Positions 12,903 to 24,324 are shown, counted from the first letter of the stretch. The stretch is DNA of 64,000 nt from Adiantum capillus-veneris (GCA_014529385.2 CM043942.1:63645184-63709183), one strand, 5' to 3'. Made by a program: numbers and translations. The notes: generated by a model not told the origin, from the letters alone.

Positions 12903-13328
12903 GAGCATAAGGCGAGCGGCCGTGTTTAAAAAGGCAAGAAAAAAACGAGGTTAAGCAAGGAAAAGGAACAGTGCAGAGAGCTCTTGAAAGAAGTCGAAGC
13001 AGGTAAAGCAGTAAGCAAAAAATCTTCTTCATCGATATCAGTCTGAAGGTTGATTAATCATCTTATTAAGTCCCGGTGTAGCTAACGGCCCGGTTAATCC
13101 TGTAAAATGAGAGATTAAACTCCTAGTTAGCAGATGATCCAAGTGATGGTGCTGTTAACAACCCACCTTGGCTAAGGATTAAGTTGTACTCAAAGAATTA
13201 TTCAATTAATTGATGATCACGGTGTTTACAAGATCTTTCAGTGTCTGCCATTCTCTCTCTTTCACACCTCCCACAGCCAGAGGCCCGATGCCTGCCTGGC
13301 TCACATTTCAAACACATATCCCCCGACA
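11253..13328 (+). repeat. Right (3') LTR
   Basis: Begins TGTCGTGCA and ends CCCCGACA, followed by target duplication GCGT. It retains the longer version of the PPR fragment and has (CT)n tracts at 12708-12743 and 12841-12899. Confidence 0.9.
11920..12141 (+). pseudogene. PPR gene fragment inside right LTR (longer copy)
   Basis: After one in-frame TAG the frame reads SAVTYTCILGACSIIRDAG, then KIHEDIVSQGLLGEDVVL, a typical run of plant PLS-type PPR helices, and ends in TAG. The segment from 12073 to 12144 is absent from the left LTR, so that LTR suffered the deletion. Flanking DNA is LTR sequence on both sides, so this is captured host-gene sequence. Confidence 0.75.
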
Positions 13329-13547
13329 GCGTCTCACTCTGCGAGGACATTAGGAAATTTCAGAGGTCATTTGGAGGGCCTTCTAAGAAAATGTATTTTT
13401 CACACTCTCTCTCTAGAAAATATGGCGAATAATAGAGGCGGGTTTGTCATGGTAAAAGTTCAAAAAGTGTACTTTAAGTAGATTCTTTACCCTTCTGAAC
13501 ATTCATCCATAATGATTGAGGGATAATCTTCTTTTCATGTCCATTGA

Positions 13548-13824
13548 ATGAACCTCGTCAACATGGAGGGAATGAGGCTAACATGGAGGGGCGAAGCCGT
13601 AGCAACTATTCACTTTTCATTAAACCTGCACCTTTGGCTAATGGCGCACTCCTCAAATGGCACAAATGTTACGCAGAAACGAGCCAAATATCACCTTCAC
13701 ATTGATTTGGACAACGAGTACCAACCATTAATTAAGCGGAGCAAAGCAAACACAAATATACCTCCCGCATCCATAGACACGCTCAGAGCTCAGGGAGCTA
13801 AACACATAGATATCTGGACGAGAG
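13548..13824 (+). pseudogene. 5' exon of transposase-like gene, cut by copia insertion
   Basis: An open frame starts at ATG 13548 and runs into the copia-like LTR at 13825. If the insertion and one copy of its GAGAG duplication are removed, the frame continues past 21133 into an open stretch reading GSLYPKNPMTNASPAF before a stop. The segment includes QKRAKYHLHIDLDNEYQP. It probably belongs with the coding remains at 21129-23698; the intervening exons are uncertain. Confidence 0.45.
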
Positions 13825-14148
13825 TGTAAAGTGTGAGCTTTGTTCTAAAGTGTGAGTCAAGGAGAGGAGAGTGGATTTATCCCACATACTGTGGAGCAAG
13901 GCTGTAGATCTACTTAAAGCTCATTTCATGAATGAATAAACAACAACTCCATTTTGCACTACATGCTTGTCTATGGTGAGATTGTGCTAAGCTAAGTCAA
14001 TACTCAAGATTGTGTTTATGAGTCCAAGCTAATTCTATCTTGGAACCTAATTCACTTGAATGATACTCTTGCTTACACACACACACTCACGCATTGACAC
14101 TATGTTTCTCTTTCATCCACCCTAGCTAGCACGATCCGATTCCTAACA
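13825..14148 (+). repeat. Left LTR of copia-like element
   Basis: 324 bp, starts TGTAAAGTGTGAG and ends CCTAACA; repeated at 16211-16482 plus 21077-21128. Confidence 0.9.
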
Positions 14149-14150
14149 TA

Positions 14151-14162
14151 TGGTATCAGAGC
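14151..14162 (+). other. tRNA-Met primer binding site
   Basis: TGGTATCAGAGC, the standard plant retrotransposon primer site, 2 bp after the left LTR. Confidence 0.9.
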
Positions 14163-16198
14163 TATGGTATGCTAACTAGGGTTTTTTGCTATGCATTTGT
14201 GTCAGTTTCAATTAGCACTTCTTAATCATTCTTTTTTTTGAGTTCTTAATCTATCATCATCTCTCTCCTTCCACCTCTAATAATCATCACTTAGTAATCA
14301 CTAGATTAATTAGTTGTGAGCAAGCTCATGGGTTTGATCCCTGTGAACCACTACTCTCACTAGTTAATCTTGGTGGTCAATTAAGTGATCTTTAGGTTCA
14401 ACCTCTTCAATTGTGTACATTAAGTGTAATTTCCCCCTAATTTGCACTTGCAATTAGTTTCTTTAGCTTCACCATTAAGCTTCATCACCCTCGCCGTCTC
14501 GAAGCTTTCCTCACAAGCTCTCCATAGAGTCCCTAAACACTCAAATCCGAACTTGGGAGCCCCTTCATCTCTATGCCCAAATCTCTTTCTAAAAATGGGT
14601 GTGTGTGTATGTAAACCTGCTAAGCTCGAGTTTAACAACTTAATTTTTTGGAGCTTTTCCACAAGCAAGGCTCGTGGGCTTGTTGGCTAGCCCAAATTAG
14701 CTACTATATCATTGGCTTGAGCACGTTTCGGGGTCAATGCCCTTGGCCAAATTGGGGAGAGCAGGCGGATCCATAAAAGATTTAAATCCAGTTTTTTAGG
14801 CGGGGCACGTCCGCTGGAGAGAATTCACACGCGGACGTCCTTTTTCGGCACCTGCCCGCGTTTGCCCGGATGCACTGCCCGCTGCTCGGAGCTGCCCGCG
14901 CCTGCCCAGTGTGCCCTCTCTTGCTCAAACTGACCGACGGCCGCCTGGCCTAGCCCCGCCTGCCCGCCTGCCCGCCGACCCACAAAAGGAACCCTTCCCG
15001 CACTGCTCTCGGGCTTCAAAGGGCGCCTCTTTTTCGGCTCCATTAAGCAGGCCATCCCGCGGAATTCCCCACATCCTCGGCCCTTAACAGGCCTACATTC
15101 CCACGATCTTGCTACCATCAAGCCTCCGAGACCCTTTAAGGGCTTGCTCCTACCAAGCTGCAGCAAAGCACCCTGCCAAGCTTCAAGGGGTTTTCCAAGG
15201 CAAATAAACCAAGGCTTTCAAAGCCTCAAAGGCATCAAAGAATCCGACCCGAAGCTGCCAAGACACACCATACAAAAGCATTAAAGAGAAAGACGAGCAT
15301 ACTTTCCAAAGAGTCATTAAGCCCTCAAAAGGGAGCCTTCCAAAAGGCATTCAAAGGCGGACCTCAAGATCTCATCGAGCTTCAAAAGGACTTCTCCAAG
15401 CATAGATTTCAAAATCTGAAAGAGCACTACCTTTCTGTGAAGAGGGGCTTCACCGACAGTGAAGAGGAGCTTCACATTGAAGGGAAATTCCAAAGTACAC
15501 ATTGATCTTGCAGCCAAGCACAACAATTTCTTGCAATGTATGTAATTGTATTTGTCTACATGGATGACATTATGTGCTTTTGTAATGGGATAGACATTGG
15601 CATTGGAGAGTCTCCAAATTGGTAAAATCTCTCTATTTGTATGAGAAACACCGCATGCTTGGGCTCTCCGAGTATGACCAAGATGGAAGAGAGCATTAAT
15701 TTTTGCATAAACCTTTTCATAGGATATTTTAGCATATTGTTGCATGTCATTATGACGCATGGAATAAAGCCTGATTGCACAACAAAAAGGGGGACAGAAG
15801 CACTCGTTCGAGGGGAGGATACGAAGTCAAAGACCATGAAGCAGTTGAAAGCAACAGTAGAAGTAACGAAGGCAAGAGACCTGACAGAGGATCAACTCAC
15901 ATAGTAGAAGACAAAAAGGATGAAGACGAGAGCAACGCTGTCTTTTATGAAGACCCATTTTGAAGATGCAGACTCTCTACTTGTAGGGGAGGATTTTTTC
16001 CTGTGTGGATACCAGCTTATCATCCTGTGTGGTCATCACCATCCTTTGTGGATTTTTCTTGTGTGGATTTTACCATCTTGTGTGGATATCACCATCCTTT
16101 GTGGACTTTATTTTCCTATGTGGATATCACCATCCTATGTGGATTTTGTTAGCCTGTGTGGATCATGCATCTTCAATATCTTGTCTTAGTCCAAACCT
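14163..16198 (+). other. Copia-like interior, mostly non-coding
   Basis: No intact gag or pol is visible. 14780-15170 is GC-rich with many GCCCG runs; 15280-15530 is rich in CTTCAAAAG-type short repeats; 15554-15574 encodes a possible VYMDDIM relic; 16015-16165 is a degenerate minisatellite built on ATCCT(G/T)TGTGGAT. Confidence 0.5.
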
Positions 16199-16210
16199 CA
16201 AGGGGAGGAT

Positions 16211-16482
16211 TGTAAAGTGTGAGATTTGTCCTAAAGTGTGAGTCAAGGAGAGGAGAGTGGATTTATTCCACATAGTGTGGAGCAAGGTTGTAGAGCTACT
16301 TAAAGCTCATTTCATGAATGAATAAACAACAACTCCATTTTGCACTACATGCTTGTCTATGGTGAGCTTGTGCTAAGCTAAGTCAATACTCAAGATTGTG
16401 TTTATGAGTCCAAGCTAATTCTATCTTGGAACCTAATTCACTTGAGTGATACTCTTGCTTACACACTCACACTCACGCATTG
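16211..16482 (+). repeat. Right LTR, first part (before CACTA insertion)
   Basis: Matches the left LTR closely and breaks at ACGCATTG, where the CACTA element begins. The remainder, ACACTATG to CTAGCA, is at 21077-21128. Confidence 0.9.
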
Positions 16483-16888
16483 CACTACAACAAAAAAAGC
16501 TCTCATCGACGCACCGCATCGATATCTGCGTTGATATAGACGTCCCTGTGAACCTGTCGCTATTTGCGTCGATATCTACGTGGAAAGACTTTATTTACGA
16601 CGCCAATATCGACGTAAATAGCGACACAGATATCGACGACCATAACATATTTTTTTTTTCTTGGGCAGAGGACAGGTAGGCTGGCCTGCGCCTAGTGAAA
16701 AGATGGACACAGCCACCGCAGCTAGACTTCCTGCCCTCTGCCCAAGAAAGCAAGCAGCACCAAAATCAACCGTGCTCCCGCATAAATTTCGGCAGAGTTC
16801 CCTTCGTTTTTACATAAACTTAAAAAATAAATAAATCATGTATACGCCACCTACATGCTATCCATGTAGGATCTCACATGAGATTTAA

Positions 16889-17110
16889 AGCCAACGACCA
16901 TAACGAACCATAACCATAACCATAACTTAAAAGCATAACCATAACGAACCATAACCATAACTTAAAAAACATAACCATAACCATAACTTAAAAGCATAAC
17001 CATAACTTAAAAGCATAACCGACCAATATAACCACTTTGATCATAACCAGAAACAAAATTAACAATAACCATAAGCATAATCAGAAAGTTAAACATAACC
17101 ATAAACAAAA
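16889..17110. repeat. CCATAA-rich simple repeat in CACTA
   Basis: Irregular repeats of CATAACCATAAC and ACTTAAAAGCATAACC. This differs from the plant telomere unit and looks like local slippage or subterminal repeat. Confidence 0.8.
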
Positions 17111-17645
17111 CCTGAACCATAAATATATATGTCTATAAAGGAATAGGAGAAATAACCATGTCTATACAATGACAATGACAATAACCATGAGGGTCAGGAA
17201 AACAATAACTGTCTGAACAATAATCATAACCATATATATATGTCTATACAAAAGGAGACAGAGAAGCGTGTCTGTGTCTCACAAAGCATATATATGAAAT
17301 CCGATCCACTGATGACTAGGCGTCACAACCTGCACATAGGACAACTCACAAAATTAGTATTGATATTACTTCACATATACTTACTTAATTAAATCAACTC
17401 ACACATATTAACATCTCACCTCAAGCGATCAGCGAGACTGTAAGGTCGCCCAGTCTACGGGCTCTCTTGAAGCATCAAGATCATTCAATACTTCATAGAT
17501 ACCTCTGTGATATCCATCTGACTCCTCCTGACGTGTCGAGGCTCGATGCATCGTAAGATTCTGCGTTTATACAAAAATCAAAGTAATAAGAATACATGAT
17601 TCATCGCGTTTTAAGAAACGCCATAGTTAAGATTGGATTAGAAAC

Positions 17646-18607
17646 TCACAAACTCATAGCGAAAGGTGTCGAAGCCTCCGCTGTCAAGATGAGATGTCCC
17701 CCTGGTCGTCTGTCGTATCTGTGCGGCCTCACGCTGCTGTCTGAACCACGTGGCCGTTGTCGTTCATCCTCCCTGATCTGCAGCCACGTCTCGTGTGGGA
17801 TGTCCGAAGGCTTCAGCGAGAAAGTCTTGAGAGCCTTCCGAGCTACATCTCGTCGATGTTTCACGGTGTCCCGTGCAACACCCTTGATCTACCTCCTGAG
17901 AACAACGTCAGAACCCGGAGCAGGTTGGTACTCTCTCAGGATGGTCTCCACTATGTAAGTGACTTTGTCCTTTTCCTTCTGATCCCAAGACGTCAGAATG
18001 CTGGTCGAAAACTGTAGCTCCACGAGCTGGCGAATCCGCTGTCTCATCTCAGTCCTGACTCTATCCATGTCAACAGAACCATCTGGCCGTACAATATAGA
18101 GCTTGGAGACACTAGGATCATGTGTCCCCCAAGGTGTCCGAGGTGTGCCAAGAGGTGTGTAGAGAGGTGTGCTTGGGTAGGAAGGGGGTCGTGAGCAAGG
18201 AGGGGTCGAAGCATCTGTGGACCCTCCTCCACAACAACCACCACCTCCACCTGACGATCGCCGAGATCGGTGAGTGCGCCTGTGCTACAGAGATGAGGAC
18301 GTACCCGCCTCTGCCCCACCCCTAGGTGTCAAAGCGGCCGTGATGGGAGAAGCAGGAGTCGTACCCATAGGCGTCCCCCCCCCCTCCCCTCTAGGTGTCC
18401 CCCCCCAGGCGTCGGACCCTTGGGTGTGAAGCTCGGAGGCGTAGTACCCGTGCCTCTGGCTACCCAGTACTGAGAAGCCTCTGCCATCTGAGTAGGCGTC
18501 ATCCGTGTAACGAAGCCCATGAATGCATCTGCACTCATAGAAGCGGGATCTGGAAACTCGTCTGCCATACTAAAGTCCTGCACAAAAAAAGTAAAATAAA
18601 GCGTCAA
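17646..18607 (-). pseudogene. TNPA-like Ptta/En/Spm protein of the CACTA element
   Basis: Read on the minus strand from about 18566 (MADEFPDPASMSADAF, with TPTQMAEASQYWVARGTG) down to 17646. The region near 18030-17850 reads RIRQLVELQFSTSILTSWDQ, then REYQPAPGSD, then RDVARKALKTFSLKPSD and ETWLQIREDERQ. In plant CACTA elements the second gene has this order: a Pro/Gly-rich N-terminus, then a conserved block predicted to bind subterminal repeats. Several frame changes and an in-frame TGA break it, although some could be introns. It lies downstream of the DUF4216 fragment, the usual order. Confidence 0.6.
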
Positions 18608-18675
18608 AACACAGTTGTTTAAATTAACTTTAAGCTTAATTTTAAATCAACGTCTTCACACAAACACTTACAGGC

Positions 18676-19092
18676 CTAGGCCTCGACGAGTGAGGCATCA
18701 TCGATAAGATCTTGCACTGTTTCATCGTCTATCTCTAATTGCAAACATAACTCTGTCCCAACTCGTTCTGGCAGATTGTCTTCATCCATTGCATCTTCAC
18801 CTACAAGTGTCAATTCTGGCTCGTCTGCGTCATCCCTCATATATCTGTCAGCTTCCTCTGCCGTACCTTCGTCCATCTCATCTAATGTCACAGTAGTATG
18901 GACGTCGTCTGACTGACTTTCCTCCAGGAGATCTTGCCCTTCAAATACTTGTTTATTTCTTGGAGCAACCTGAACCACAAACCACCATTGTCGCTCTCGA
19001 GGGTCCGGTACAAAGACCACTTGCTCGCAATGTTCAGGGAGAGCAAATGTGTTGCTCGCATCTGTCCAAACCTTTGTAGAATCTATTTGCAC
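18676..19092 (-). pseudogene. TNP2 transposase C-terminus (DUF4216-like)
   Basis: A 138-codon frame reads TFALPEHCEQVVFVPDPRER, then QWWFVVQVAPRNK, followed by a long acidic tail. The pattern (aromatic)-(A/V)-LP/AS-x-x-x-QV-(F/V)-(Y/F)-x-x-DP followed by W-x-(V/F)-V-x-x-x-PR is the DUF4216 domain at the C-terminus of plant CACTA TNP2 transposases. The upstream catalytic part is absent: the 5' side runs directly into the 173-bp tandem array. A truncated remnant, possibly still translated if spliced. Confidence 0.7.
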
Positions 19093-19127
19093 AAGTTTGT
19101 TTCCATCTCTGCGGAACTACAGATGAA

Positions 19128-20112
19128 CTACGGATGGTTTCGGTAGGCATAGAAGCCATTTCCGAAATCTGTTTGCATTTTTTCGTAGAAAAACGCAACC
19201 AGATTTGACCTACGGCTTGTGTATTTGGCGTTTCTTCTATCCGTTTGACCTACGGCTTGTCATACATGCTCTTGACATTACCTAAAGACTACCTAATTGT
19301 CTACGGATGGTTTCAGTAGGCATAAAAGCCATTTTCGAAGTCCGTTTGCGTTTTTTCGTAGAAAAACGCAATTGGATTTGACCTACGGCTTGTGTATTTG
19401 ACGTTTCTTCTGTCCGTTTAACCTACGGCTTGCCATACATGGTCTTGACATTGCCTTAAGTCTACTTAATGGACTACGGATGGTTTTGGTAGGCGTAGAA
19501 TCAATTTTCGAAGTCCATCCGCGTTTTTCCGTAGAAAAACGCAATCGGATTTGACTTATGGCTTGTGTATTTGGCGTTTCTTCTATCCGTTTGACCTACG
19601 GCTTGCCATACGCGCTCTTGGCATTGCCTAAAGACTACCTAATGGACTACGGATGGTTTCGGTAGGCATAGAATCAGTTTCCGAAGGCCGTTTGCGTTTT
19701 AACGTAGGAAAACGCAATCGGATTTGACCTACGGCTTGTGTATTTGACGTTTCTTCTGTCCGTTTGACCTACGGCTTGCCATACACGCTTTTGACATTTC
19801 CTTAAGACTACGTAATGAACTACGGATAGTTTCGGTAGGCATAGAAGCCATTTCTGAAGTCCGTTTACGTTTTTCCATAGAAAAACGCAACCGGATTTGA
19901 CCTACGACGTAGAAGCCTTTTATGAAGCCCGTTTGCGTTTTTCCGTAGAAAAACCCAACCGGACTTCAAAAACGGCTTTTATTTTGGGCGTTTATTCTAT
20001 CCGTTTGACCTACGGCTTGTTATATGCGTTGAAAAACCCAAACGGACTTTAAAAACGGCTTTTATTTTGGGCGTTTCTTCTATCTGTTTGACCTACGGCT
20101 TGTTATATGCCC
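19128..20112. repeat. 173-bp satellite array in CACTA
   Basis: The block CTACGGATGG(T)TT recurs at 19128, 19301, 19474, 19647 and, with one change, 19820: an exact 173-bp period. Each unit contains GTAGAAAAACGCAA and two copies of GACCTACGGCTTG. After the fifth start the array degrades into two rearranged partial units ending near 20112. Confidence 0.95.
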
Positions 20113-20497
20113 CCGCCCAACCTTTTTTGAGGAGCAAGCTTGTCTCTAAGAGCAATGACGACGCTGTTGTTGCTCCCTAGAGGACTTTCATGTGTAAAGG
20201 TGAGAGTTGAGCTTCGAATGTATTTTGAGCTAGTCAAATGAAGTCATAGGCTGCATCAGACGATCCAGGTCACTTTGCCTCGACATACATAACGCCCGGT
20301 CAGACTACTGACCATGGAGGAGATTGCTGAGATCCGCCAATGACAACTGGATCTCCTATGATCTACCTATCCCAGCTAGCTGTTTTAGCCGTTTAGTCCA
20401 CACCTAGCAATTTAGGATTCCATAATATTTTATTTTGTCATTTTGTCATCTTTTTACTCTGACTTTGTATCAGATCCACCACATTGTAACTTTCTTG

Positions 20498-20548
20498 TCT
20501 CATAGGTCACTTTGGCCTTTCGAAGACGTTAATATAACATTTCATTTC

Positions 20549-20602
<54 letters not shown>
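20498..20602 (+). mobile_element. LINE 3'-tail relic with (CT)n
   Basis: CATAGGTCACTTTGGCCTTT and GACGTTAAT followed by a CT tract match, with changes, the 3' ends of the LINEs at 27032-27130 and 34151-34226. No coding part is attached, so this is a heavily 5'-truncated copy or a SINE using the same tail. Confidence 0.6.
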
Positions 20603-20604
<2 letters not shown>

Positions 20605-20660
20605 TACACACACACACACACACACACACACCGCTCTCTCTCTTTCCTACACACACACAC

Positions 20661-20706
<46 letters not shown>

Positions 20707-20720
20707 TACACACACACGAT

Positions 20721-20752
<32 letters not shown>
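20551..20752 (+). repeat. Compound (CT)n-(AC)n-(GA)n microsatellite
   Basis: CT tract, AC tract, CT, AC, CT, AC, then GA, ending in a G run near 20765. Confidence 0.95.
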
Positions 20753-20756
<4 letters not shown>

Positions 20757-21128
20757 TGGGGGGGGGGGAGAGTGACATAATAATTGCGCAACAGGTTTCG
20801 GCCACGATTTGAGCAGGTGAAAATGGCCCCTGCGTGTGCGGGTTTCCCTTTTTCCCCCCAAATTTTTTAGCGTCGCAATGAGCGTCTATATAACCGTGGG
20901 TGGCTGCGTCGATATAAGCGTGGCAAATAAAGCCTTTCCACACGTATAGAAACGCTCATTGCGACGTATATATCAACGCCTATATCGACGTGCTCTAATT
21001 TCGTCGATATATGCGTGGAAAGGCATGGCCGTCGATATATGATGCATTGATATCTTCATGTTATGTTGTAGTGTTGACACTATGTTTCTCTTTCATCCAC
21101 CCTAGCTAGCACAATCGAATTACTAGCA

Positions 21129-23698
21129 GAGAGGCTCTCTCTATCCTAAGAATCCAATGACTAATGCGTCTCCAGCATTTGTCAATCCTGCAAGCTTATA
21201 TGACCTTTGCTGGTGATGGAGAAAACGGCCTTCTGGGTTATTACAAGGCAAGCTGAAACTTATAAGGGCATTCTCCAAGCTCAATAATGTGAGATTGTTC
21301 GTCTTTCACATTTGCATTCTACAGATCAAGTTACCATTTTGCAACACAAAACAGAGGTACAGGAACTAAAAGGAAAGGTACAAAGTTGTCAAATGAAGGA
21401 CACCATCTTGGGTGGTCGTATCCGAAAGAAGAAATTGCGCAATCTTGAAACATTGCAGGTTGCATCCGGAGGTCTCAAGAAAAGAATCCGAGCATTAAGG
21501 TGATGCTTCTTGGTTGACTAAATAGTCTTAGTTAAGTAAATTTTTTGTTTTTCTAGTTATGCATTGTTTTCATGTGTCTAAATAGTGTTAGTTAAGTAAA
21601 TTTTTTGTTATTTACTTATGCATTGTCTTCATGTAGAGATTCAATCTATCTTGACAAGGAAAACATTGATCCCAAATCCAATATAGGAAAGAGATTGAAG
21701 CCACTTATAAGTAGAACCCTTGCAGCAGATATAGTACATGACAATAAGTTTAAGGTCCTACAACGAAATGTAGTGGACCGATTTATTTCAGAGAACTCAG
21801 TGCCTGCAAAAGAGATACAAGGCAAACTTGATTCACTTGGTATAAGCAAAAGAGGATATTCGGCTATACAGAAATCTGTCTCATCCATCTTTGTTAAGAA
21901 GGGAATAAAATCCAAACTTACCATCAACCTCAAGTGTTTGGAAAGAGAGGCTTCAGCTTAACGACGCACAGGGAGAATATCTTGGACAACCATTTCATAT
22001 TAAAGAAACTTACAGTGGCCATGGAGCAAACATAGCATATGATGAGTTCAATAATATTTTTATGGACATGCAGATGTTGCATAAGAGAATGGTGGAGTTT
22101 TACAACATCACATTTGAAGATTCACGAGGGGTATTACATTTCGTGTTGAAACTGGATGAGTGTGAGCTTGTTAAAGACAAGAAGCTAGAGCATGTTACTA
22201 TTACTTTAATGAATAGAGCCCTCTCAAAGTGTCCCACTGATGATCCTTTGTATTTTAGTGTTCAATCAGAATCTAACACATGGTGGCTTGGTGATTTTGA
22301 GGTAAGCGAGATTCTCAGCTGAGCTCAAATGTTCACATCTACTTAAGTCTCATTTATTTTGTGTTGCACGTAAAGAAAGAACATCATGAGATTCTATATT
22401 GGGTGTTCGATCAAACTAATGTTCTACAGGTGATTGATCGACAGAATAACCAGGGAGAGGTACTACGTCTAGATGGAAGGGGAGACTTTCAAGTTCAGTG
22501 GCATCTTGCAAGTGACCTCAAAACATTAAAGTGCATGTATAATTGTGGAATGGGTGCAATGGCAAAGTCGCCGTGTTTGTTTTGCATGGAGCCTGCAAAG
22601 GTCATGGACCCAAAGTGGTGGAGAAAAGCTCCAACTCGTCACATTGAGGACCCTGCTTTTCGACCGGTTTTGAAAATACCACTTGTGAATGTCCACATCT
22701 GTACAATGCATGCGCTTTGTAGAATTGTGGAGAATTTGTTCTACTTATATATCGGGTTTGCTTGGAAAATCAAGAACTCAGCAGAGCGACAGGTGGCCCT
22801 GCAATGCTTAGAATTGGTACTATCGGATATGGGGCTTCATGGTGGCAATGTGAAAATCCAGCGGGATGAAAAGAGATCAACTAACTACTAAGAAGGATGT
22901 CCCATGCAAACCATCCACCGGTGGGGTGAAGGCACGGAGGTTTTTATCTAAACCCCAAGGAATACGAGATCCAAAGCTAACAAAGCATGGAAAAATATAT
23001 AACACATCTTATGTTAGCAAGGTAGAGTATCACAGCTAAAAAAAGCTACATATTGCAGTCAAAGATCAAGAACCAACTACTCGTAACGCGAAGGGTGAGG
23101 TTTGGCGATCGATAGACATGCGATTTTTGATGTGCGACAAAGATGACTGGTCACAAGGTGATATGAAAAAGTTCAAGGAGAATCTCAACCTTCTCAAGAA
23201 ATCATTCAAGACAGCATGGACAGACACCTAGATTACTCACTACATGGTATTATTGTGTATTTGATTCTCTTTTATGTGTAACTATATGAGTGTAAAACAT
23301 TCTAAGTAATCTGTTTTCATATCCAACACATCATTTTCAATCATTTACCATATTTTATACAAAAGTATGGGAACCCGGCCATATGGAATACCCAAGGGAT
23401 GGAAAAGTCTCATTACATGGCCAGAAATGCCTATTTCAGGCACACACGACATGGTGGCTCTCGAATCAAGGCTAACAGTTTGAGAGAACTATTTGAATGG
23501 TTCTATCGTAGAATCACTCATTGAATGCAGGCAAAAGAAGTCTTGGCCTCTTCAGAAACATCACAAGCCATCAGACATTTACAACAAAATAAAATTGAAA
23601 GATCAATGGCATACAACAACTCCGGTGCTCGTGAAGGTCAACGAAGGTGGAGAGAGACAATGGTGTATGTGAACCACAAGTGGAGAAAGATACTCTGA
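21129..23698 (+). pseudogene. Transposase-like gene remains (DDE-like family with CxxC)
   Basis: Successive plus-strand segments read as one decayed spliced gene. A coiled coil is encoded at 21324-21501 (KTEVQELKGKVQ), followed by GTGATG; a charged domain at 21638-21960; then VWKERLQL and LKLDECELVK near 22150, TWWLGDFE with a GTAAGC donor at 22302, RGDFQVQWHLASDLK, then KSPCLFCMEPAKV near 22575, IPLVNVHICTMHALCRIVENL, and a C-terminal part with GMEKSHYMARNAYFRHTRH around 23400. This order (Asp in the first block, Asp-Leu-Lys, Cys-x2-Cys, HxxL, GLEK-like) resembles a multicopy family of uncharacterised transposase-like proteins in diverse eukaryotes; I cannot name it. Stops and frameshifts near 21940, 22890, 23033 and 23230 show decay. 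Confidence 0.55.
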
Positions 23699-23770
23699 GT
23701 GGATGACATTGTACAAAATTTCAATATTTCTGTAATACATGATCTTAATACAATTGCTACTTGAAGTGTA

Positions 23771-24229
23771 TCAAGATTTTGAAGGTTCAATTTTGTTTTT
23801 TGGCACATCACCCTTGTAACGAATCATGAGATGTTTTCCATACTCTAAAAGTTCATCCGGGTTTTGTCTGCCAAGAGCTAGTGCCATTGCTGTGTAAGTG
23901 TAGTAATATGCCGCCCGACCACCTGTATAGCCCGGGCAATAACCAAAACAATCTTTGGAAAACACTTTGTCCACAAGAATGGCTTTATTTGCACTCTTGG
24001 GCAGCATGGGTCCACCCAAGAAGCGTGATAGTGTCTTTAATGTGTAAGTTGCTGTTGTACCCTCTTATGACATTCCATTGTGAAAAAATATTATCGTCGC
24101 CTCGCAAAGCTTCGAAAGGTACTGTGCTAGGGCCCATCTCTTCCACAATACTCTCGAGTCTGCCGTCGAAGGAAGTCATCCTTGTCAGCAATCCAAGACT
24201 GCACATATCATGTCTGAGTAAGTGACACA

Positions 24230-24324
<95 letters not shown>

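Larger units (their letters stand above)
5912..13328 (+). mobile_element. LTR retrotransposon with 2.1-kb LTRs and no pol
   Basis: Two long direct repeats, 5912-8008 and 11253-13328, both start TGTCGTGCA and end GACA. The 4 bp before the left LTR (GCGT, 5908-5911) recur after the right LTR (13329-13332) as a target duplication. The 3.2-kb internal region holds decayed gag-like and acidic frames but no protease, reverse transcriptase, RNase H or integrase motif, so the element must have been moved by another element. The terminal 128 bp of the LTRs differ at 12 positions, mostly C/T or G/A changes at CpG or CHG sites, fitting an old, methylated copy. The purine-rich AGAGGGGGTGAA before the right LTR is the likely polypurine tract and sets the plus orientation. 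Confidence 0.9.
16483..21073 (-). mobile_element. CACTA (En/Spm) transposon, non-autonomous
   Basis: The left end starts CACTACAACAAAA and the right end finishes TGTTGTAGTG, its inverted complement, flanked by a 3-bp duplication TTG (16480-16482 and 21074-21076). Subterminal regions at both ends are dense in short TATCGACGT-type motifs in both orientations, as CACTA ends are. Genes read on the minus strand: a DUF4216-type C-terminus and a TNPA-like (Ptta/En/Spm) protein. The catalytic TNP2 core is missing, and a 173-bp satellite occupies its place. It sits inside a copia LTR and is therefore the younger insertion. Confidence 0.95.
13825..21128 (+). mobile_element. Copia-like LTR element, split by a CACTA insertion
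   Basis: The left LTR is 13825-14148 (TGTAAAGTG to CCTAACA). The right LTR starts at 16211, is interrupted after 16482, and resumes at 21077-21128, ending CTAGCA. The target duplication GAGAG is at 13820-13824 and 21129-21133. The primer site TGGTATCAGAGC (14151-14162), complementary to initiator tRNA-Met, and the polypurine tract AAGGGGAGGAT before 16211 set plus orientation. The internal part is only about 2 kb with no intact domain, so this is a non-autonomous derivative. A frame containing VYMDDIM at 15554-15574 may be a reverse transcriptase relic. Confidence 0.9.

Noticed and set aside
16889-17110. Telomere-like repeats
   Set aside because: The unit is CCATAA or ACCATAAC, not CCCTAAA, and lies inside a CACTA element; not telomeric.
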